DNA of 64,000 nucleotides from Candidatus Fukatsuia symbiotica (GTDB lineage Bacteria; Pseudomonadota; Gammaproteobacteria; Enterobacterales; Enterobacteriaceae): NCBI RefSeq assembly GCF_003122425.1, contig NZ_CP021659.1, positions 1,736,001 to 1,800,000 of the forward strand, read 5' to 3'. Shown piece by piece: positions 10,524 to 20,635 of this stretch (position 1 is its first letter; each line of letters starts with the position of its first letter). The notes under the pieces were generated by a model. It saw only the letters and a program-made list of their open reading frames with translations, ran no database searches and was not told where the DNA came from. The position numbers and the translations under genes were made by a program.

Positions 10524-11440
10524 ATGAACAAAAAGCACCGTAGCAGATTGGCACAACAGGATAAGCCGCGCCACCCGACATCTCCAAAAGAGCTTAGCCC
10601 TGCCCCTTCACCATGGAAAAGGGTATCTCGGGCGCGGTTAGCAGAGTCAGAAGTGGATCACCTAGGTATCAGTGGTCACAGTCAAATTGATCCCGAGCAG
10701 TTACGCCGCCAACGAACTGAAGAAACACGTGTCTATGGTGAAAACGCGTGCCAGGCATTGTTTCACCATCGTAAAGATGCCATCGTACGTGCCTGACTGC
10801 TGCAATCAGTAACACCACGTTTCCGGAAAACGCTGAAATGGATGGCCGCCAATCACAAAGCCTATCGTGTTGTTGATGCAGAAGAATTGAGCAACGTTTC
10901 GGGTACCGAGCATCATGGTGGTATCTGTTTTTTAATTAAAAAACGTCAGGGACTGAGTGTAGAAGCGTATTTGCAGCAAGCAGCTGAAAAAAATTGCGTA
11001 TTGGCATTAGAAAATGTAAGCAATCCTCATAATCTTGGCGGAATTATGCGTAGCTGCGCGCATTTTGGTGTTAATGCACTGTTGTTACCGAATTCAGCAC
11101 TGCTAGAATCTGGAGCAGCAGTACGTACTGCTGAAGGGGAGCGGAACACATTAAGGCCATCGAAACGGATGATTTTCTACTGGCGTTGGAGGCTTTTCGC
11201 AAAGCGGGTTACAGCATAGTGACTACCTCCAGTCATAAAGGGGAAAGCCTGGCAAAAACCATATTACCTGACAAAATGCTACTGCTACTCGGGCAGGAAA
11301 GTCATGGTTTGACAGAAAATATCTGGCAACAAGGTGATATTAACGTCACTATCGCTGGTACCGGTTCAGTCGATAGTCTCAATGTTTCGGTTGCAACCGC
11401 TATTATATTGCGGAGTGGTGGCGTCAAAGGCAGTAAATAG
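10524..11440 (+). pseudogene. yfiF: YfiF, TrmH/SpoU-family RNA methyltransferase, decayed
   Basis: E. coli YfiF is a SpoU-family protein with a presumed RNA 2'-O-methyltransferase fold and no firmly known substrate. Start at ATG 10524 with GGAGAAAG upstream. Three lesions are visible. TGA at 10794-10796 stands where the family has Trp (VRAW). GAAGGGGAGCGG at 11134 has four G where five keep frame in the TAEGGAEH motif. CGGAGTGG at 11411 lacks one G, so the conserved EWWRQ end is lost. SPOUT-fold landmarks remain ([43 protein letters not shown]). Three independent hits make this a true pseudogene rather than a sequence error. Confidence 0.9.
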
Positions 11441-11442
11441 GG

Positions 11443-11501
11443 ATTTTGAGCACATTCTCGACGAAGTATCAGCGAGCACAAGAGATTTCGAATAGGCTCT
11501 T
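11443..11501 (+). repeat. Dispersed repeat family A, copy 1
   Basis: Contains CGACGAAGTATCAGCGAGCA, then CAAGAGATTTCGAATAGGCTC. Further full or partial copies are at 26151-26198 and 50757-50810 (inverted), and 44361-44386 and 60056-60088. It lies directly after the yfiF stop and between convergent genes. Confidence 0.65.
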
Positions 11502-11513
11502 AAAGGTGTGGTC

Positions 11514-11963
11514 TTATTTACCAAGAATGTCTTTTAGATTTTGCTTGAGAGATAACATATTGGCCGCATATTTTTCTTTCAGTTCGGCATCTTCAATCAA
11601 CTGAGCCAGTGTTTCTGAGAGTGTCATCTGACGGTTTCGGGCCAATGCCGACAATCGCTGCCATGCCAAAAACTCTAAATCGACAGATTTTTTACGAGTG
11701 TGCTGCTGTTCAGCGTTGAAGTGGCGTTTGCGCCTGGCTCGGATAGTCTGCTTCAGACGGTCACACAGGGCTGCGTTGATATGCTGGTCAATCCATGCCC
11801 GCACTTTCACGGGTTGATTTTCCAGCTTTAGTAATTGCGCTACGGCTTCATCGGCAGCACTTTGCTCGATATAGCAGGTAATTTTTTCACCTTCACGGTG
11901 TTTTTTTACCAGATACGCCCATTTCCAACCACTTTCAATGTTATCTAATTGTTGATATTTCAT
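11514..11963 (-). CDS. matP: Macrodomain Ter protein MatP
   Basis: 149 residues (E. coli 150). MatP binds matS sites in the terminus region and organises the Ter macrodomain. Seen: [18 protein letters not shown] at the N-terminus, the basic patch [19 protein letters not shown] near 75-95 leading into the ribbon-helix-helix, and the C-terminal coiled coil ([19 protein letters not shown]). Divergent from ycbZ, as in E. coli, so the gene probably retains its role. Confidence 0.96.
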   Translation of the reverse strand: MKYQQLDNIESGWKWAYLVKKHREGEKITCYIEQSAADEAVAQLLKLENQPVKVRAWIDQHINAALCDRLKQTIRARRKRHFNAEQQHTRKKSVDLEFLAWQRLSALARNRQMTLSETLAQLIEDAELKEKYAANMLSLKQNLKDILGK

Positions 11964-12060
11964 GGAGAGCTCTTCAGTGACCGCGTAACTTTAAAAGCAT
12001 AACAGCTTTATAAAAAATTTCACCGTATAAAAAACGTCTTATTCGGCGATTCTTCGTACG

Positions 12061-12088
12061 AATATCATCGGATATCATCGGATATTCG
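12061..12088. repeat. Short tandem repeat in the matP/ycbZ promoter region
   Basis: ATATCATCGG is repeated in tandem (12062-12071, 12072-12081), with a further partial ATATTCG. It lies in the 218-bp divergent promoter region between matP and ycbZ and could be an operator or chance; I do not recognise the protein that would bind. Confidence 0.3.
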
Positions 12089-12181
12089 TTTAGTCTCCGA
12101 TTACAGCCACCTACTTTACTATGCAGTTTACTTTATTCTTGTATAATCGCCCTTTCCTTTTTAACAATTGCATCTAACATT

Positions 12182-13927
12182 TTGACTAATAAACGACTTG
12201 AATGGCAGTCTCTACTGCCCGATACCGCACCCTATGAAGCATTATTTTCTAGTGCCGACCAATTGGCTGCGGTGCCTTTTTCCGAGGTACAGCTGCGGTT
12301 AAAAAGCAGCATAAAGCTATTTTGCCATCCACAGTCAAAATCACGTTTTATGCAGATTAAAGCGCCGGAGAATAGCCACTATCTTGCCCTAATCACTCAG
12401 ACGATAAAAAAATTTCGGCCACAGGATCTTATCCTTTGTGGTGGTGACTATCGGATGCAAGACAACAAAATGATTTGGCAACCGGCTCAGAAAGGTGATG
12501 AAGCCTTCGTAGCGAAAGCAAGTTGTCTCTATCAAGAATGGATCGAGCCAGAGCAATTATTTGGCTGCGTTAGATGTCATAAAGATCAAATCAGCCTACA
12601 GCCTGGCTTGATACATCAAGTGAATGGCGGTGTATTAGTCCTTTCAGTGCGCCCATTGCTTGCGCAACCTTTGATGTGGCTACGTCTTAAGCAAATGGTC
12701 ATACAACAGCGTTTCGAATGGCTATCCTCTGATGAAACACGTCCTTTGCCACTCCAGATCCCCACAATACCGCTCGATCTGCGTTTGGTTATCGTTGGAG
12801 ATCGGCTGGGTTTGGGAGATTTCCATGATATAGAGCCAGAATTGGGTGAGTTATCTGTCTATGGTGAATGTGAGGCTGAGTTACCACTGAACAATGTTAA
12901 TGATATGTCATTATGGTGTGGTTACATTAACGCCTTACGGGAAGAAGATCACTTGCCTCCGTTGGCCTCTGACGCGTGGGCAGTCTTATTTCAACAAGCA
13001 ATTCGTTACAGCGGTGATCAAGATTACTTGCCACTCTGTCCGAGCTGGCTCAGTCATCAATTAGCCGAAGCTTTACTACATGAAGAAAAACAAGAAACTA
13101 TTACCGCCAACGCGTTGAACATCTCTTTGAATATGCGGGATTGGCGGCAAAATTATCTTGCCAGACGGTTACAGGATGAAATTGAATTGGGGCAAATCTT
13201 GATCCAGACTGAAGGATCGGTCGTTGGTCAAATCAACGGGTTGTCTGTGCTGGAATACCCAGGTCATCCGCGCATGATTGGGGAGCCAACACGTATAAGT
13301 TGTGTTGTACACCTTGGTGATGGCGAATTTGTGGATGTGGAACGTAAAGTAGAGCTAGGAGGCAATATTCATGCCAAAGGAATGATGATTATGCAGGCCT
13401 TTTTAATTTCTGAGCTTGCGTTAGAACAGCAGCAGCCTTTCTCTGCATCGATAGTTTTTGAGCAATCTTATGGTGATATTGATGGTGACAGTGCTTCATT
13501 GGCTGAATTATGTGCCTTGATCAGTGCGCTCTCTCAACAACCCATTAATCAACAGATTGCGGTAACGGGTTCTGTCGATCAGTTTGGGAATATTCTGCCT
13601 ATTGGTGGTGTCAACGAAAAAATCGAGGGTTTTTTCGAAATCTGTCAACGACGTGGCTTAAGTGGGACGCAAGGAGTGATACTTCCTTGTAACAACGTGC
13701 GCCATCTTTGTTTACATCAACCGATTGTTGAAGCGGTTAAAAATGGTCAATTCCATCTATGGGCTGTGTCTACGGTAGCTGAAACGCTGCCATTACTGAC
13801 AGGTCTGTCCTATTCAGATGAACAACAAACGAACCTATTAGGTATAATCCAGGAACGAATCGCACAAGTGAATATGCATGAACGGCGGAGACATTGGCTA
13901 TTCCGCTGGTTAAACTGGCTACGCTGA
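12182..13927 (+). CDS. ycbZ: LonH/YcbZ, Lon-related putative ATP-independent protease
   Basis: 581 residues (E. coli YcbZ 586). Family members carry a Lon-type serine-lysine protease domain with an inactive or absent ATPase. Visible: AEQLFGC and QPGLIHQVNGGVLVLS in the N-terminal half, the protease Ser in DGDSASLAELCALISAL, and the Lys in GGVNEKIEGFFEIC. The C-terminal tail is rich in Trp/Arg. The start is TTG 12182 (TTG ACT AAT AAA CGA); no ATG fits, and the N-terminal residues align with E. coli at this point. Conserved order matP/ycbZ-fabA. Confidence 0.92.
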   Translation: MTNKRLEWQSLLPDTAPYEALFSSADQLAAVPFSEVQLRLKSSIKLFCHPQSKSRFMQIKAPENSHYLALITQTIKKFRPQDLILCGGDYRMQDNKMIWQPAQKGDEAFVAKASCLYQEWIEPEQLFGCVRCHKDQISLQPGLIHQVNGGVLVLSVRPLLAQPLMWLRLKQMVIQQRFEWLSSDETRPLPLQIPTIPLDLRLVIVGDRLGLGDFHDIEPELGELSVYGECEAELPLNNVNDMSLWCGYINALREEDHLPPLASDAWAVLFQQAIRYSGDQDYLPLCPSWLSHQLAEALLHEEKQETITANALNISLNMRDWRQNYLARRLQDEIELGQILIQTEGSVVGQINGLSVLEYPGHPRMIGEPTRISCVVHLGDGEFVDVERKVELGGNIHAKGMMIMQAFLISELALEQQQPFSASIVFEQSYGDIDGDSASLAELCALISALSQQPINQQIAVTGSVDQFGNILPIGGVNEKIEGFFEICQRRGLSGTQGVILPCNNVRHLCLHQPIVEAVKNGQFHLWAVSTVAETLPLLTGLSYSDEQQTNLLGIIQERIAQVNMHERRRHWLFRWLNWLR

Positions 13928-14053
13928 TTAGATTGGCTCAGCTTACATGGACTGATATATGCTGTCATCGGGGGAGTTATACAGCTGCATTGTACCCGAT
14001 ACTACTGTTAACAGTTTTAATACTCGCTAATAAAAATAAGGTTTACTGAGAAT

Positions 14054-14590
14054 ATGGTAGATGAAAGCGAATCAGCTAAAGGAATTCGTTCTTATACAAA
14101 AGAAGATCTTCAAGCATCAAGCCGTCGTGAACTCTTTGGGATACATGGGCCAGCATTGCCAGCCGGTGATATGTTAATGATAGATCGTATTGTTAACATT
14201 ACAGGTGACGGTGGTAGCCATAAAAAAGGTTACGTTGAAGCCGAGCTGGATATCAACCCAGACTTGTGGTTCTTCGGTTGTCATTTTATCAATGATCCCG
14301 TGATGCCTGGCTGCCTGGGTCTCGATGCCATGTGGCAATTGGTGGGTTTTTATCTTGGCTGGCTAGGTGGTGAAGGTAAAGGCCGAGCACTCGGTGTTGG
14401 CGAGGTAAAATTTAGTGGTCAAATATTGCCTACAGCCGAAAAAGTCACTTATCAAATTAATTTCAAACGTATTTGCAAGTCTAAATTGTTCTTGGGCATT
14501 GCCGACGGAAAAGTATTGGTTGATGATAAGCAAATCTACACTGCTACCGATTTGAAAGTGGGGTTGTTTAAAGATGACTCCATGTTTTGA
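14054..14590 (+). CDS. fabA: 3-hydroxydecanoyl-ACP dehydratase/isomerase FabA
   Basis: 178 residues (E. coli 172). It dehydrates beta-hydroxyacyl-ACP and isomerises the C10 intermediate, making it the branch point to unsaturated fatty acids. The catalytic His and Asp are in [21 protein letters not shown]. The N-terminus is about 6 residues longer than E. coli ([19 protein letters not shown]). It sits 126 bp after ycbZ and is followed by a strong terminator facing rmf. Confidence 0.97.
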   Translation: MVDESESAKGIRSYTKEDLQASSRRELFGIHGPALPAGDMLMIDRIVNITGDGGSHKKGYVEAELDINPDLWFFGCHFINDPVMPGCLGLDAMWQLVGFYLGWLGGEGKGRALGVGEVKFSGQILPTAEKVTYQINFKRICKSKLFLGIADGKVLVDDKQIYTATDLKVGLFKDDSMF

Positions 14591-14610
14591 CGCAGTTACG
14601 TCAAACGCAT

Positions 14611-14638
14611 AAAAACCTCCGCTTTGCGGAGGTTTTTT
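14611..14638 (+). terminator. Bidirectional terminator between fabA and rmf
   Basis: AAAAACCTCCGC-TTT-GCGGAGGTTTTTT: an 11-bp stem with A tract before and T6 after, so it works in both directions for the convergent genes fabA and rmf. Confidence 0.9.
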
Positions 14639-14668
14639 CATCTTTCTACAGCGCATCAGAGCCTTTAC

Positions 14669-14839
14669 CTAAGTAACGACCACCGTTCTGTCTTCCATGG
14701 CTTGTCGCCAGCCTCCTAACCAATAACCGCGCGCTTTCAATGATTGATAGGGGCATTTCTCCTTTGAACGCCCGGTAATACCCGCCTGATAACCCCGTGA
14801 TAATGCCCTTTGCAGACGATCTCGTTTCAGTCTCTTCAT
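14669..14839 (-). CDS. rmf: Ribosome modulation factor
   Basis: 56 residues (E. coli 55). RMF dimerises 70S ribosomes into inactive 100S particles in stationary phase. Read from the minus strand: MKRLKRDRLQRALSRGYQAG, then GRSKEKCPYQ, then YWLGGWRQAMEDR; all are family hallmarks. Convergent with fabA, as in E. coli. A longer overlapping frame on the same strand is not the gene. Confidence 0.95.
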   Translation of the reverse strand: MKRLKRDRLQRALSRGYQAGITGRSKEKCPYQSLKARGYWLGGWRQAMEDRTVVVT

Positions 14840-15139
14840 GCCTTGTTTCCCTCACTTGATAACTTTGCTGGAAAAAAAACAATGGTCGCTTTGTACACGA
14901 CCACATACCAGAGATAACCGTTTTAATAACAAAAAGCAATACGCAATATTCACGCCAATATTTTTTAAGTGACGCCAATACGTTAGTTTTAATTTTATTT
15001 CCTTATATAATTATTGACTAAATATAAATAATATGATTTTAAAAGTATGCGTTACTCTCCATTATTAATTATTTTACATATATAACATTTTAGAAACATA
15101 AAAAATACAAATCATAATGCAAATGATAAGGAGTCTATG
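14840..15139. other. A+T-rich spacer upstream of the 460-residue gene
   Basis: About 300 bp, increasingly A+T rich toward 15120, holding the rmf promoter on the minus side and presumably the promoter of the downstream gene. I see no RNA gene or recognisable operator. Confidence 0.4.
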
Positions 15140-16519
15140 ATGCCAACTTCACCAGGGGTTTCATTTTCAGGACGCCTATTGCCAGTAGTGAGTTACGGAC
15201 ACAGAGCATTGGCAGATCAAAGTAGTAGAATTAGAAATAGCATTATTTCAACAGGTAATACTTTTCAGATGATGTGTAATCCTATAACTTGCTCTAATAA
15301 CGCGTATCAATCAGATACCCATGCTATTGGCTTACCTGTAGCTTCTCACGAGGTAGAGCCTTCATATCTCGTTAACCCCTTAGTTTCGAGAGAACTAAGC
15401 TCGATGCCACAAGTAGCAGACAACCGATGGTTCAAGCTAAATCGGTTACAACTCGATCCAACAAAAATATTCAACGCCTGTAAATTTGGTTTAGCTGGTG
15501 CAATAGCTGTTTATGCTCTTGTTGGAGTGCTAGCACCGGTAGTCTCTATACCTTTTATGGCTGCTGTGGGATTAGTTGGCGCTACTTTTATTTGCTGCGT
15601 GGTAATAAAATTTCATTCTGAAAAAATATCTGAGGGTATCACGTTGGGTGTCATTGCTTATATGCAGGGCGGGTCAGTATTGACACATATTGTAGGCTGT
15701 ACGTTGATAGCCGGATCTGTTGCTGCCGGCAATGATGCAAATATGAGCGATGCTACCACGGCAGCATGTATTGGAAGCGTAGCCGGTCTGCTAGGCTGGG
15801 CATCGGGTAATACCTCGGCGGCAGGGGCTTCATCCAGTACCGTTGGGTTTGCATTCGCTCGGCTTTCGGACCCTCTACAGCCACAACTTGAGCCGGTAAA
15901 ATGGGCCACTGGCATTGGTGCTATGATTGGTGGATGGTTACTGAGAACACCTGCTGGTAGTGATGAGGTGGGGTCGAATGCCGTACTGGCTGCTCGTGTC
16001 GGAAACCAAATGGGTATAGTCTATTCTTGTCTTGCTAACCCTACTTTTCCTAATTTAGCCACAGCTACGACAGTGACATTTGCTCCATTGATAACAGATA
16101 TGCTTTTAGAATATACCCCCTGGTTAAATAGGATACCAATACATGAAAACATGCAGCTAACATTGATTAGCTTAGGTTTATATTATTGTGGCTTAGGTAG
16201 CCCGTATAGTGCTTTCATATGCAGTGGAGCTACAGCACTATATACCGCTGCAGATAAAAAAACAGGAGGAATGTTAACAACTAAAGTACGTTATCTAGCG
16301 CATGATGGATTAAACGATATATCCTTTTCCGTGGTGAACGGATTAAAGAATACATCCCATTTTGTGGGAAATAGATTAAAAGGTGTATCCAATTTAGTAG
16401 TGAACAGCATCAACTCAGCAAATTTTTCTAGCCTGCTCACTGGATGCGCCAACAGCACCACGCATGCTTTTCTCTCACTTAGTAGAGTTGCTGCAGGTCG
16501 TGTAAGCTGTAGTCGATAA
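15140..16519 (+). CDS. Unrecognised polytopic membrane protein with C-terminal undecapeptide repeats
   Basis: 459 residues; I do not recognise the family. The first ~100 residues are Ser/Asn-rich with little hydrophobicity and no Sec signal. From about residue 112 there are hydrophobic segments: LAGAIAVYALVGVLAPVV, FMAAVGLVGATFICCVVI, LTHIVGCTLIAGSVAAG, AACIGSVAGLLGWASG, IGAMIGGWLL, LTLISLGLYYCGLG. Residues 390-433 (counted from the ATG at 15137) are four 11-residue units: DGLNDISFSVV/NGLKNTSHFVG/NRLKGVSNLVV/NSINSANFSSL. These look like an amphipathic membrane-binding helix. AAGGAG sits 6 nt before ATG 15140; ATG 15137 is only 3 nt away. The polar N-terminus with membrane core resembles a translocator or secreted effector layout, but that is inference only. 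Confidence 0.75.
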   Translation: MPTSPGVSFSGRLLPVVSYGHRALADQSSRIRNSIISTGNTFQMMCNPITCSNNAYQSDTHAIGLPVASHEVEPSYLVNPLVSRELSSMPQVADNRWFKLNRLQLDPTKIFNACKFGLAGAIAVYALVGVLAPVVSIPFMAAVGLVGATFICCVVIKFHSEKISEGITLGVIAYMQGGSVLTHIVGCTLIAGSVAAGNDANMSDATTAACIGSVAGLLGWASGNTSAAGASSSTVGFAFARLSDPLQPQLEPVKWATGIGAMIGGWLLRTPAGSDEVGSNAVLAARVGNQMGIVYSCLANPTFPNLATATTVTFAPLITDMLLEYTPWLNRIPIHENMQLTLISLGLYYCGLGSPYSAFICSGATALYTAADKKTGGMLTTKVRYLAHDGLNDISFSVVNGLKNTSHFVGNRLKGVSNLVVNSINSANFSSLLTGCANSTTHAFLSLSRVAAGRVSCSR

Positions 16520-16548
16520 CCCACCATCGATCTGTATCCTTTGTGAAC

Positions 16549-16582
16549 AGCACAGAAAAATTTCTAGCCATTTTTCTGTGCT
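16549..16582. terminator. Convergent terminator overlapping the uup stop
   Basis: Perfect 13-bp stem AGCACAGAAAAAT (16549-16561) / ATTTTTCTGTGCT (16570-16582) with an 8-nt loop. A/T tracts inside the stem arms make it plausible for both strands. It contains the last codons and stop of uup. Confidence 0.7.
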
Positions 16583-18495
16583 TCTAATAGTTCCCAGCGC
16601 TCAAAGGCAACCTCTAATGCAGCTTCTGTTTCTTTCAGATCTTTTTTAACCTGTTGAATTTTTGCCTTAGATTTAGAAAAAAAATGGCTATCGTTTAACT
16701 GGGTTTGCAGTACGCCAATTTGAGCTTCGAGTTGCTCCAACTTTTCGGGAAGTTGGTCCAATTCTCTCTGTAGCTGGTAGCTGAATTTTTTGGGCTGATG
16801 TTTGGCCGTGTGGGTGCTACTTTTTAGCACTGATTTCTTTGCTATTGTATTTTTTTTCGTCACTAAAGCCTCTGGCTCCACCTGACGCATAGGCCTAGCT
16901 GCTGCACGCTGCTGATGGGCATCATAATAGCCACCAACAAAGCTGCTGATTTGACCGTTTCCTGAGAAAATCCAACATTCCGTGACTGAGTTATCGACAA
17001 ACTGGCGATCATGACTGACTAACAGCACTGTGCCCCGATAGCTATTCACCATTTCTTCCAACAATTCTAATGTCTCTACATCTAAATCATTGGTTGGTTC
17101 ATCTAAAATCAATAGGTTGCTGGGTTTTAAAAATAATTTAGCCAATAATAAACGGTTACGTTCGCCTCCCGACAAGGCTTTAACCGGTGTCATCGCACGT
17201 TTAGGCTGGAACAAGAAATCTTGCAGATAACCCAACACATGACGCGGCCGCCCATTGACTATCACGTCTTGTTGCCCTTCAGCTAGGTTGTCCATCACCG
17301 TACGTTCTGGATCGAGTTCAGCACGATGCTGATCGAAATAGGCTACTTCCAGTTTGGTGCCACAATGTATTTTACCATGATCCGCTTTAAGCTGCCCCAG
17401 CATGAGTTTCAATAAGGTCGTTTTACCACAACCATTGGATCCAACTAAGGCAATTTTATCGCCACGTTGTACTTGTGCGCTAAAATCCTGTACAAGAATT
17501 TTACTGTCAATTTGATAATGCACTTTTTCTAAATCAAAAACAATTTTGCCGGAACGCACCGTTTCTTCTACCTGTACCCTGGCGGTTCCCATCACTTCAC
17601 GACGTTGTGACCGCTCAGCCCTTAAAGCTTTTAACGCGCGCACTCGACCTTCATTACGAGTACGGCGTGCTTTAATACCTTGACGGATCCAAACTTCTTC
17701 TTGCGCTAATTTGCGATCAAATTCTGCATTTTGAAATTCTTCAACCCGTAACGCTTCTTCTTTACTGGCAAGATAACATTGATAATCACCTGGCCACGAG
17801 ACTAACTTACCCCGATCAAGATCGACGATACGCGTCGCCATAGTGCGGATAAAAGAGCGATCATGGGAAATAAACACCATACTACCTTGAAATTCCTTTA
17901 GGAAGTTCTCTAACCAGTTGATGGTTTCAATATCAAGATGATTAGTTGGTTCATCAAGTAATAATACCTGTGGTGAGCTAACTAATGCACGACCCAGTGC
18001 CGCTTTACGTAACCAGCCGCCGGATAATGACGACAGAGGTACATCGGCTGATAAACCAAGTTGTTCCAATACGTCATGAATACGGCTATCCAATTGCCAC
18101 AGATCTTGATGATCAATAATTGCCTGAAATGCAGCCAGGCAATTAAGATTTTTCTCGCTGGGATCCTGCTCTACCTGCTGTAGAGCCACGTGATAAGCAC
18201 GCAAATGTTCAGATTGCTCCTGCACGCCTTCAGCGACGAAATCAAATACTGTGCCATCCACATTACGCGGTGGATCTTGTTGCAAACGTGCTACTCGCAA
18301 ATCCTGTTCATAAATGATACGCCCGTCATCCAACGTCACTTCTTTACTCAAAATTTTGAGTAAAGTGGATTTCCCTGCACCATTACGCCCTACCAAACAG
18401 ACGCGCTCATTCGGTTCAATATGCAATTCAGTATGATCTAATAGCGGAGCGTCGCTGAACGACAACCAGGCATTAGAGACGCTAATTAATGACAT
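16564..18495 (-). CDS. uup: ABC-F ATPase Uup
   Basis: 643 residues. Uup is a soluble ABC-F protein without membrane domain; it acts on ribosome or DNA structures and affects precise transposon excision. Two ABC domains: Walker A GRNGAGKST near 37 and GSNGCGKTT near 353; signatures SSLSGGWLRK and LSGGERNRLLL; Walker B LLLDEPTNH and LILDEPTND. The C-terminal basic coiled-coil DNA-binding region (PEKLEQLEAQIGVL onward) is present. It begins just 5 nt after the rlmKL stop, so the two form one transcript. Confidence 0.96.
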   Translation of the reverse strand: MSLISVSNAWLSFSDAPLLDHTELHIEPNERVCLVGRNGAGKSTLLKILSKEVTLDDGRIIYEQDLRVARLQQDPPRNVDGTVFDFVAEGVQEQSEHLRAYHVALQQVEQDPSEKNLNCLAAFQAIIDHQDLWQLDSRIHDVLEQLGLSADVPLSSLSGGWLRKAALGRALVSSPQVLLLDEPTNHLDIETINWLENFLKEFQGSMVFISHDRSFIRTMATRIVDLDRGKLVSWPGDYQCYLASKEEALRVEEFQNAEFDRKLAQEEVWIRQGIKARRTRNEGRVRALKALRAERSQRREVMGTARVQVEETVRSGKIVFDLEKVHYQIDSKILVQDFSAQVQRGDKIALVGSNGCGKTTLLKLMLGQLKADHGKIHCGTKLEVAYFDQHRAELDPERTVMDNLAEGQQDVIVNGRPRHVLGYLQDFLFQPKRAMTPVKALSGGERNRLLLAKLFLKPSNLLILDEPTNDLDVETLELLEEMVNSYRGTVLLVSHDRQFVDNSVTECWIFSGNGQISSFVGGYYDAHQQRAAARPMRQVEPEALVTKKNTIAKKSVLKSSTHTAKHQPKKFSYQLQRELDQLPEKLEQLEAQIGVLQTQLNDSHFFSKSKAKIQQVKKDLKETEAALEVAFERWELLEAQKNG

Positions 18496-18500
18496 AGTTT

Positions 18501-20635
18501 CTATTCTTCCTTACTGGTGTGCGTTAGCAACCAACAGTGATGTATCTGGCGATGACGCTCAAAATCGGTCGATTGTGTCTGTACACTAATGTCTTTCGCT
18601 ACCAGCCCAAGTGCTTCTATTCCCATCAAGTCCATTTGAAAGCCACGTTTATTATTAGAAAACATAATGGTTCCATTAGTACGCAATAATCGCTTAAGCG
18701 AGTTTATCAAGCACAAATGATCACGCTGTACATCAAAAGTGGTTTCCATACGTTTGGAATTGGAAAAAGTTGGCGGATCGACAAAGATAATATCAAACTG
18801 CCCACGACTACTATTTAGCCAAGACAAACAATCTGCTTGAATCAAACGATGCTGTTGACCGTTTAATCTGTTGGCTTGCAAATTTTTCTCCGCCCATTGT
18901 AAATAGGTACGTGACATATCTAGCGTCGTAGTGCTCCGTGCGCCGCCCAAACCTGCATGAACCGTTGCCGTGCCCGTATAAGCGAATAGGTTGAGAAAAT
19001 CTTTTCCTTGACTCATTTTGCCAAGCATTTGGCGGGCAATGCGGTGATCAAGAAACAATCCAGTATCGAGATAATCGGTCAAATTAACCCATAATTTAGC
19101 GTTATATTCATTGACTAAAAAAAACTCGCCTTGCTGTGCCAACTTTTCGTATTGCTTCTTCCCTTTCTGCCGTTCACGGGTTTTCAGTATTAGTTGATTG
19201 GATGGTAACTCCAACACCGCTAGAGTTGCATTTATCACATCAAATAACCGTTTCCGTGCTTTTTTTTCATCAATTGTTTTTGGGGCGGCGTACTCTTGTA
19301 CAACAATTTTACTGCCATAACGATCTACTGCCACATTGTATTCTGGCAAATCAGCATCATACAGGCGATAACATTCGATCCCCTGTTGTTGCGCCCACTT
19401 TTCCAATTTACGCTTATTTTTACGCAGGCGATTGGCAAAGTCTTCAGCGATATGTATGCCGCGAGTACAATGTCGAGTCGCGGACAACTGATAGTTTTTT
19501 TGTATACAATCCAGTGCGCCGTTTTTGGTTTTAAACTCGCGTTCGGCACGCAGTTGTAAACAACTCAGTAAACCAGGTGAAGCACTAAACAGGGATAAAC
19601 GCCAACCGCCGAAGGCAGTCTTCATTACACGTCCGAGCAAATTATGCAACGCAATCAACGCTGGTTCACTTTCTAGTCGTTCACCATAAGGTGGGTTACT
19701 AATAATATTGCCGACAACACCTTGCGGTAAAGGGTTAACCAGCTTGCTGATATCATGAGTATTAAAGGTTATTAACTCAGCAACCCCTGCCAGAACAGCA
19801 TTAATGCTGCGATCTCAATCATCCGTGGGTCACTATCAGAGCCAAAGAAACACGAACCTGCCCGCTGTAAACCAGCAGTAAACCGCATTTGCGCTTCTCT
19901 GATCAGTTGATGCCATAACTCCTTATTAAAAACCTGCCAAGCGCTAAAACCCCAATGCTGACGATATAGCCCGGGCGCCCGATCTGCAGCCATCATGGCC
20001 GCTTCGATCAAAAAAGTACCAGAGCCACATAGGGGATCAACCACGGGTGTACCTGATTGCCAACCAGAACGTAGAATAATCGCGGCTGCCAAATTTTCTT
20101 TAAGTGGTGCCTGACCCGCTAGCTCACGATAACCACGTTGGTGTAGCGCATCACCACTAAGATCCAGCGCTATACTGACCGTATTACGCTGTAAAAAAAC
20201 ATGAATACGGATATCTGGCTGTTGTTTAGCCACTGAGGGGCGTTGTTTTGTTTTACTGACAAAACTGTCGACAATGGCATCTTTTACTTTTAACGCACCA
20301 TATTGGCTATTACGGATTCTGTCATTAACGCCACTAAAATGCACCACAAACGTCTTATCGACTGAAAAGATAGTCGACCAATCAATAGATTGCACGCCAA
20401 GATACAGATCCTGATCATTATTGGCACTAAATTCATTGAGTGGTAACAAAATGCGTGAAGCTAAGCGGCTCCACAGTAGACTTTGGTACAACACCCGATC
20501 GTCACCCTGAAAATGCACTCCACACTGTACTAACTTACAGTTGCTAGCGCCCAGCATTTCAAGTTCGTTTTTGAGCAGTTCTTCAAGACCGCGCGCGGTG
20601 CTGGCAAACAGTTTATTGAAAAATCGGGGATCCAT
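18501..20635 (-). pseudogene. rlmL: 23S rRNA methyltransferase RlmKL; one -1 frameshift
   Basis: The bifunctional enzyme makes m2G2445 (RlmL half) and m7G2069 (RlmK half) in 23S rRNA. First part from 20635: [22 protein letters not shown] region, [15 protein letters not shown] (SAM motif), [12 protein letters not shown]. There the frame shifts by one missing base near 19806 and resumes with [35 protein letters not shown]. The second domain follows with [14 protein letters not shown] and [11 protein letters not shown]. The ORF resuming at 19658 would still give an intact RlmK half if translated. All other residues read normally; length about 710 matches E. coli (702). A sequence error is possible because only one lesion is present. 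Confidence 0.9.

Noticed and set aside
14646-14978. A 110-codon minus-strand frame overlapping rmf
   Set aside because: The neighbouring frame encodes a full, textbook RMF (56 residues) in the conserved convergent position with fabA; the longer frame has no recognisable homology.
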